From a virus: 31,914 bases of DNA. Location: positions 1 to 31,914 of IMG/VR virus record IMGVR_UViG_3300038441_000845, one strand, 5' to 3'. Below, piece by piece: positions 27,541 through 31,914 of this stretch (its first letter is position 1; each line of letters begins with the position of its first letter). The notes under the pieces were generated by a model. That model was not told the DNA's origin. It searched no databases and saw only the letters and a program-made list of their open reading frames with translations. Position numbers and translations under genes: made by a program.

Positions 27541-28379
27541 AAAAGAAAGTTCGCCTTGTGCGCAAGGTCGACCCGCTGGGCACTGAGTCCAAGCGGGCGC
27601 TAACCCTCAAGCCCTCGGTGAGCGTGGGTGCTGCCTATGCTCGTGAGCTTGAGGCGCTGGTTGCGGAAATGCACAAGGAAGTGGAGCAGGCAGTTTTAGC
27701 CGAGTTTAAAAATACTGCTGCGGCAGACGCAGAAGAGGATTTTTGGTCACGGTTGCGCAAGAAGCTGGCCAACAAGTTTGCGAAGGTTGCAGGCCCGTTG
27801 GCCACGGGGTTTCTAACGCGGGTCGACCGCAACGCAACCACCAACCTTGAGCGCTCGTTGAAGTCCACAAGCGCTGACCTGACGTTGAACATGAAAAACA
27901 CGCCGAAGGTCAAGAAGGCTATCAAGTGGCGCATTGATGAGAACGTTGACCTGATCACCCGCATCCCGGCTGAGTTCTTGGACAAGGTGAAAGAAGACGT
28001 CAACAATTCGCTCACCAAAGGCAAAGGACTTGCCGACCTGCAGCCCGCGATGGAAAAGCGGTATGGTGAAGCCAAGCGACACGCTCAGCTTGTGGCCCTG
28101 GATCAGACGCGCAAGGCTTATACTGCGATCAACACCGAGCGTATGCGGGCCAATGGGGTCACCAAGTTTGAGTGGGTACATACCGGGGGAAGCCAAGAGC
28201 CGCGCCCATATCACCTGCACACGCCTGCACAGGGTGGGTTGAACGGCGGGATATTCGACATCAATGACCCGCCTGTCATTGACCAGAGAACAGGTGAGCG
28301 CGGATTGCCTGGTGACGATTACAACTGCCGCTGTACAATGCGACCAATAGTTACGTTCGACGATGAGGACGACGAATAA
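27537..28379 (+). CDS. Mu gpF-like head morphogenesis protein
   Basis: The 280-residue product starts in ATGA with the portal stop. A basic helical N-terminus is followed by a helical middle (WRIDENVDLITRIPAEF, KGKGLADLQPAMEKR). The end has KFEWVHTGGSQEPRP, a His turn, and the GLPGDDYNCRCTMRP motif (Cys-x-Cys) that marks the Mu gpF/SPP1 gp7 family. These minor head proteins enter the capsid or assist assembly and DNA delivery. Position after the portal and before the protease is standard. The stop overlaps the next gene by one base. Confidence 0.88.
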   Translation: MKKKVRLVRKVDPLGTESKRALTLKPSVSVGAAYARELEALVAEMHKEVEQAVLAEFKNTAAADAEEDFWSRLRKKLANKFAKVAGPLATGFLTRVDRNATTNLERSLKSTSADLTLNMKNTPKVKKAIKWRIDENVDLITRIPAEFLDKVKEDVNNSLTKGKGLADLQPAMEKRYGEAKRHAQLVALDQTRKAYTAINTERMRANGVTKFEWVHTGGSQEPRPYHLHTPAQGGLNGGIFDINDPPVIDQRTGERGLPGDDYNCRCTMRPIVTFDDEDDE

Positions 28380-29527
28380 TGCCAAGCACGCAACGCATTG
28401 AAGACTTCAACGGATGGTTTGAAGTTGCGCGCAACCCAATCAGCCGTGCCGGTGTTTTCCCATACCTGGGCTCAAGCCTGGGTGAAGACATGATCAAGCA
28501 ACACAGCTTGGACCCTGAAAAGGTCTACATGGTGTTGCGCCCTGCTGAGGAACTGGCCAAGCCTGAGTTTCTTTTTAGTTGCTCGCTGCTGCCGTGGATC
28601 AATGACCACACCATGCTTGGTGGTGATGAGTCTGGCTACATGCGCCCCGAGCAAAAAGGCATTGGTGGTGTGACGGGTGAGCAAGTTGTGTTTGACGACA
28701 CAGACGATACGGTCTATTCAAACATCAAGTTGTTTTCCGAAGCTCACCGCAATGAAGTTGAAAACGGCAAGACCCCGTTGTCACTCGGTTACCTGTGCGC
28801 TTACGAATGGGCACCGGGTGAGTACAAAGGCGAGAAGTATGATTTAATACAAAGGAATCTGCGTGGCAACCACTTAGCGTCAGTTGATGACGGGCGGATG
28901 GGGCCAACCGTTGCAGTTCTTGACCACAACGACACTAAAGGTATTCCCGCGATGGATGAAATCCTGAAACTCTTGGCTGCACTCGGTGAAGCCATCAAGA
29001 AAATGGCACCGCCTGCTGACCCGGCTAACGTCGTTGTTGAAGACGAAGACCCGGAAACCCCAGCGGCCGACGCCGACCCTGAAACACCTGCAGCGGACGA
29101 AGACCCGGAAACCCCAGCGGCCGACGCCGACCCTGAAACACCTGCAGCGGATGCAGACCCGGAAGTTCCAGCCAAGGATGCTGCCGCCGACGTTGCCGCA
29201 ATGGATGCTGCGGTTGAATCCCGCGTCAGGAAACAGTTCCAAGCTATCCAGCGCGGCGCGGCACTGGCTGCCAAGCTGAAACCCCATGTCGGTGTGTTCG
29301 ACCACTCCAACAAGACCGAAGCCGAGATTGCCGCGTACGGCGTCAAGAAGCTTGGTCTTAACGTCGACAAGGGTTCGGAAATTCCAACCCTCAAGGGCTA
29401 CCTGGCTGCGAAGGGTGACCCGAGCAAAGACACCACCGTGCGCAACGGGATGGTTGCTGCACAAGACGCCGCCGACGCGAAACCATCGCTGATGGCTACC
29501 AAACTGGCCGAACGGAGCAAAGCATAA
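28379..29527 (+). CDS. Prohead protease/scaffold (DUF2213 type) with acidic repeats
   Basis: The 382-residue product starts at ATG 28379, sharing a base with the previous stop. The N-terminal part fits the DUF2213 protease group: NDHT with H77, the nucleophile candidate S135 in PLSLGYLCAYEW, and RGNHLASV with H165. The C-terminal half carries five DPE(T/V)PA(A/K)D repeats (about 223-270) and a helical scaffold-like tail. It would be cut out of the prohead as the head matures, a single-gene protease-scaffold fusion. The acidic repeat may serve as a spacer or binding arm. Catalytic assignments are inferred from position and motif, not proven. Confidence 0.82.
   Translation: MPSTQRIEDFNGWFEVARNPISRAGVFPYLGSSLGEDMIKQHSLDPEKVYMVLRPAEELAKPEFLFSCSLLPWINDHTMLGGDESGYMRPEQKGIGGVTGEQVVFDDTDDTVYSNIKLFSEAHRNEVENGKTPLSLGYLCAYEWAPGEYKGEKYDLIQRNLRGNHLASVDDGRMGPTVAVLDHNDTKGIPAMDEILKLLAALGEAIKKMAPPADPANVVVEDEDPETPAADADPETPAADEDPETPAADADPETPAADADPEVPAKDAAADVAAMDAAVESRVRKQFQAIQRGAALAAKLKPHVGVFDHSNKTEAEIAAYGVKKLGLNVDKGSEIPTLKGYLAAKGDPSKDTTVRNGMVAAQDAADAKPSLMATKLAERSKA
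29045..29152. repeat. 54-bp direct repeat in the protease/scaffold gene
   Basis: A 54-base unit starting GAAGACCCGGAAACC is repeated at 29045-29098 and 29099-29152, differing only at the last base (C/T). A partial third copy follows. Each unit encodes two copies of the 9-residue acidic repeat. Confidence 0.92.
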
Positions 29528-30048
29528 TGTTTCAGCAAACCGTGAACAAAGATATTGGTGTTGGCATTCCCGGCGAGCTGGCATTTGACGGCCCGCTGCG
29601 CGTGACCCCTGGCACCATCGACCCTGCAGCCACCGCAGCTAACTGCGTGCTCGGCCGCTACTTCACCAAGAACCGCGACACCGGCTTGTACGGTCCTGGC
29701 GGCGACACTGCGGGCAACGTCGACCTGCAGTTTGGTGGTATCGCAGGCAACCCAAAAGAGCTGATCAACTACGGCACCGCAGCCGGTGGTCCACTGGCCC
29801 CAAGCCTGCTGGTCAAGCCTGGCAGCCTGGCAAGCTTTACCGAAATGGGCATGGTGTGGGTGTCTGTTGCCGCCCCGGCTCAAATCAGCGACAAGGTTAT
29901 TTACACCATCGCAACCGGTGTGATTGCAACCGTACCTGCTGAAACCGCAGTGCCTGCCTTGAGCCTGGCCGTTCCGAATGCCGTTGTTTACCGCATCGGT
30001 ACTGACCTGGCTGGCGGCGACGTCATCTGCATCAAACTGACCAACTAA
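29527..30048 (+). CDS. Putative head decoration/cement protein (173 aa)
   Basis: ATG 29527 shares a base with the previous stop (TAATG); GGAG lies about 10 bases upstream. The product is Gly/Ala/Val-rich and beta-structured: VGIPGELAFDGPLRVTPG, GRYFTKNRDTGLYGPGG, then a strand-rich C-terminus. Its position between protease and major capsid gene, and this composition, match the small cement proteins of many tailed phages that stabilise the mature capsid. I recognise the class but cannot name the exact family. Confidence 0.7.
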   Translation: MFQQTVNKDIGVGIPGELAFDGPLRVTPGTIDPAATAANCVLGRYFTKNRDTGLYGPGGDTAGNVDLQFGGIAGNPKELINYGTAAGGPLAPSLLVKPGSLASFTEMGMVWVSVAAPAQISDKVIYTIATGVIATVPAETAVPALSLAVPNAVVYRIGTDLAGGDVICIKLTN

Positions 30049-30062
30049 GGGACGCCGCGAAC

Positions 30063-31178
30063 ATGGCACATCTGCAACCGAGCCGCATCCGCTCTACCAC
30101 CCACGCCCGGAATGTTGGCGTGATGAACATCACCCCTGACGAAATCCGCGCTCACGGTATTCAAGGCTTGGGCCTGGATTCCATCGGCGTTGGTATCACC
30201 GCGCACGACATCACCCGCATGGTTGTTGCGATGGACGGCAACATGATTACCACGCCGTCGTCTGCGACCCTGCTGCAGTTCACGCAGGCGTGGTTACCTG
30301 GCACCATTCGCATTCTCACGGCCGCTCGTAAAATTGACGACCTGCTGGGTGAGCGTGTTGTGGGCTCGTGGGAAATGGGCTCTGTGGTTCAAAAGATCAT
30401 GGAAAGTGTCGGCGCCGCGCAGCCGTACAGCGACCACGGCAACGTGCCGTTTTCCAGCTACAACCCAACCTTTGAAGAACGCGACATTGTGCGTTACGAG
30501 CAAGGTTTTCAGGTTGGCGCTTTGGAAGACGCCCGTGCCGCACTGATGCGTGACAACGCTGCCGGTGAGAAGCGTGACGCGGCCATGATGGCGCTGGAAA
30601 TCTCCCGCAACCGCCTGGGGTTCTTCGGCTACAACAACGGCAGCAACCGCACCTACGGCTTGCTCAATGACCCGGGTCTGTTGGCCTATGCCACCGTGCC
30701 GGCCGGTGCTGGCGGTTCCACCAAGTGGATGGATAAAACCTTCCTCGAAATCATCCGCGACCTGCGTACCGGTTTCGCGGCTCTGCGTACCCGCTCGGGC
30801 GGCAACATCGACCCGAAAAAGGCGCCTATCACCCTGGCTACCGGCACCAGCGTCATCGAGTTCCTGAGCATCCCTAACGAACTCGGCACCACCACCGTGG
30901 GCGAATGGCTCAAGGAAAACTACCCGAACGTTCGCACTGAGGACGCGCCAGAACTTGACGCAGCCAACGGCGGTGCGAACGTGGCGTACCTGTACGCTGA
31001 AAAGGTAGAGTCGACCGGTGATGACGCCGGCCAAGTCATCCAACAACTGATCGCGTCCAAGGTTACCCCGCTGGGTATCGAGAAGCGCGTAAAGACCACT
31101 GTTGAAGACTACACCAACGCCCTGGCCGGTGTGATGGTGACCCGTCCGTTCGCCGTGTATCGCTACACTGGCGTTTAA
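30063..31178 (+). CDS. Major capsid protein (DUF2184-type)
   Basis: The 371-residue product starts after AGGGACGCC; an in-frame ATG 20 codons later (MNITPDEIRAHG) is a second possible start. It shows the capsid composition: LPGTIRILTAARKIDDLLGE, SVGAAQPYSDHGNVPFSS, then RYEQGFQVGALEDARAA, which match my memory of DUF2184 capsid proteins with the HK97 fold. The C-terminal domain has PELDAANGGANVAYLYAEK and VMVTRPFAVYRYTGV. Codon usage is strongly biased to C/G third positions, as expected for a highly expressed gene. It forms the capsid shell and is followed by small head genes. Confidence 0.85.
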   Translation: MAHLQPSRIRSTTHARNVGVMNITPDEIRAHGIQGLGLDSIGVGITAHDITRMVVAMDGNMITTPSSATLLQFTQAWLPGTIRILTAARKIDDLLGERVVGSWEMGSVVQKIMESVGAAQPYSDHGNVPFSSYNPTFEERDIVRYEQGFQVGALEDARAALMRDNAAGEKRDAAMMALEISRNRLGFFGYNNGSNRTYGLLNDPGLLAYATVPAGAGGSTKWMDKTFLEIIRDLRTGFAALRTRSGGNIDPKKAPITLATGTSVIEFLSIPNELGTTTVGEWLKENYPNVRTEDAPELDAANGGANVAYLYAEKVESTGDDAGQVIQQLIASKVTPLGIEKRVKTTVEDYTNALAGVMVTRPFAVYRYTGV

Positions 31179-31187
31179 CAAATCGTC

Positions 31188-31213
31188 AAGGGCGTGCTAT
31201 GTTGGGCGCCCTT
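31188..31213 (+). terminator. Weak hairpin after the capsid gene
   Basis: AAGGGCG (31188-31194) pairs with CGCCCTT (31207-31213) around 12 bases. No T tract follows, so termination is doubtful; it may protect the capsid mRNA 3' end or attenuate partially. Confidence 0.35.
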
Positions 31214-31238
31214 ACTTCAATAACAGCAGGGCTTTGAC

Positions 31239-31655
31239 ATGCCATTGATTTTTTCGACTATGACCGGTTCTGTGACCTATACAGACTGGAAACTCTCCCC
31301 CGGTGGTCTGAGCATTGCCGGCCGCGAAGTCACCATTAAAGGTGGCGCGAACGTCGCAGACCGCCGCACCATTCTGACCCCGCGCGGTATCGGCACCCAA
31401 GTCAGTGAAGAGGATTATGAATTCCTCAAGACCGACCCAACTTTCATCATGCACGAGAAGAACGGTTTCATCACCATTGACGCCGTTGCTGACATCCGTG
31501 ACGCCGACCTGGCAGCCGCTGGCATGGAAGGCCGCGACGACTCGGCACCCGACACCCCGAACGACTACATTGCAGAAGGCGTTGCAGCACCGACAACCAC
31601 CCCCGTGGTCATCGAAACCCCTGCCCCAACCGGCAGCCGTCGCAACCGTAAATAA
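31239..31655 (+). CDS. Small head-module protein (138 aa), unknown family
   Basis: ATG 31239 has AGGG about 10 bases upstream. The 138-residue product starts with a beta region (TGSVTYTDWKLSPGGLSIAG, VTIKGGANVADRRTI), continues QVSEEDYEFLKTDPTFIMHE and ends in a Pro/Thr-rich flexible tail with a basic tip (GSRRNRK). Proteins of this size between the capsid and the DUF4054 adaptor are common in this phage type and are often called head or neck proteins. No firm family is recognised. Confidence 0.62.
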   Translation: MPLIFSTMTGSVTYTDWKLSPGGLSIAGREVTIKGGANVADRRTILTPRGIGTQVSEEDYEFLKTDPTFIMHEKNGFITIDAVADIRDADLAAAGMEGRDDSAPDTPNDYIAEGVAAPTTTPVVIETPAPTGSRRNRK

Positions 31656-31666
31656 GGTGTCTCATC

Positions 31667-31914
31667 ATGGCCGAACATACTTTTGATTCGGTCGCCTTTC
31701 GTGCACAGTTTCCAGCGTTCACGAGTACAACCAAATACCCGGATGAGCAATTATCCGGGTATTTTACTATGGCGACCGCGTACATTTATCCCAAGGATTG
31801 GGGCGGCATCTGCGGTGCACAACTGCAGCTCGCTCTAAACCTGCTGACCGCGCACCTGACATACCTCAACGCGCTCATTGTTGCGGGCAACACCAGCGCC
31901 GCCCCGGTGACCGG
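31667..31914 (+). CDS. DUF4054-type head-tail adaptor, 3' end outside the window
   Basis: The frame is open from ATG 31667 (AAGGTG 9 bases upstream) to the window end, 82 codons. The product begins MAEHTFDSVAFRAQFPAFTS, has YFTMATAYIYPKDWGG and LNLLTAHLTYLNALIV. The FRAxFPAF opening and the AHL helix match the DUF4054 head-tail connector family. Next in order after the capsid genes is the expected position. The 5' part contains a 12-bp hairpin (31733-31764). Confidence 0.75.
   Translation, partial: MAEHTFDSVAFRAQFPAFTSTTKYPDEQLSGYFTMATAYIYPKDWGGICGAQLQLALNLLTAHLTYLNALIVAGNTSAAPVT
31733..31764. repeat. 12-bp perfect hairpin near the start of the adaptor gene
   Basis: AAATACCCGGAT (31733-31744) pairs exactly with 31753-31764 around GAGCAATT. 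TTTA follows the A/T-rich end, so it looks like a terminator placed inside a gene. Confidence 0.85.

Noticed and set aside
28880-30069. Two minus-strand frames (28880-29584 and 29398-30069)
   Set aside because: They mirror the acidic repeat and cement genes; low-complexity Cys/Arg/Val composition and no promoter or ribosome site.
30294-31181. 295-codon minus-strand frame opposite the capsid gene
   Set aside because: Antisense to a strong capsid match with third-position bias; Val/Gly/Arg-rich composition with no motif. Treated as a shadow.
1-31914. CRISPR array, insertion sequence or integrase
   Set aside because: No spaced direct repeats of CRISPR form, no transposase or recombinase motifs, and no att-like duplication seen.

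Overview
The window is almost entirely tailed double-stranded DNA bacteriophage (Caudoviricetes) sequence. The evidence is a lysis cassette, a complete DNA replication set, both terminase subunits, and a head gene series (portal, Mu gpF-like protein, protease, cement-like protein, DUF2184-type capsid, DUF4054-type adaptor). No integrase or att site is visible. The moderately high GC, Shine-Dalgarno starts, sigma70-like promoters and a two-gene Rz/Rz1 spanin pair point to a Gram-negative host. Pseudomonas or a relative is my guess from protein style; the sequence does not prove it. Both ends cut through genes.

Layout. (1) 1-1380: lysozyme-like gene (5' end missing), HNH endonuclease, and Rz with Rz1 nested inside it, closed by a terminator. 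(2) 1384-1846: two small minus-strand genes with their own promoter. (3) 1895-2749: a putative virion protein, convergent with the next block. (4) 8076 down to 2746, minus strand: unknown protein, Cas4-like Fe-S nuclease, DUF2815-like ssDNA-binding protein, family B DNA polymerase. (5) 8167-11440, plus strand: SF2 helicase, unknown protein, VRR-NUC-type nuclease. (6) 11415-15875: regulatory region with a double TetR-type HTH protein, a ParB-like protein and small genes, separated by repeated terminator/promoter couplets. (7) 15904-18812: a tightly overlapping chain of small genes (membrane proteins, a J-domain-like protein, zinc-ribbon proteins, three RMF-like mini-proteins). (8) 18787-19170: noncoding region with two likely short transcripts and a 21-bp stem hairpin. 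(9) 19191-21812: primase/polymerase-helicase, followed at 21813-22126 by an AT-rich iteron array that I read as a candidate replication origin. (10) 22127-31914: terminase small subunit, small genes, terminase large subunit and the head genes.

How it works together. The primase-helicase would act at the iteron array. The family B polymerase, the ssDNA-binding protein, the SF2 helicase and the two PD-(D/E)XK nucleases would replicate and process DNA. The terminase then packages it into a capsid built from the DUF2184-type protein and matured by the DUF2213-type protease. Early transcription appears to rely on host RNA polymerase: no phage RNA polymerase is seen, and five promoters share a 17-nt (once 16-nt) spacer with a TAG-N4-CTA-like dyad. 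The double-HTH protein is a reasonable but untested candidate for binding that dyad.

The most unusual features are the iteron array, the repeated terminator/promoter couplets with a shared operator-like dyad, the structured RNA before the primase gene, the promoter-terminator unit at 18787-18884, the double TetR HTH protein, and the run of three RMF-like mini-proteins.
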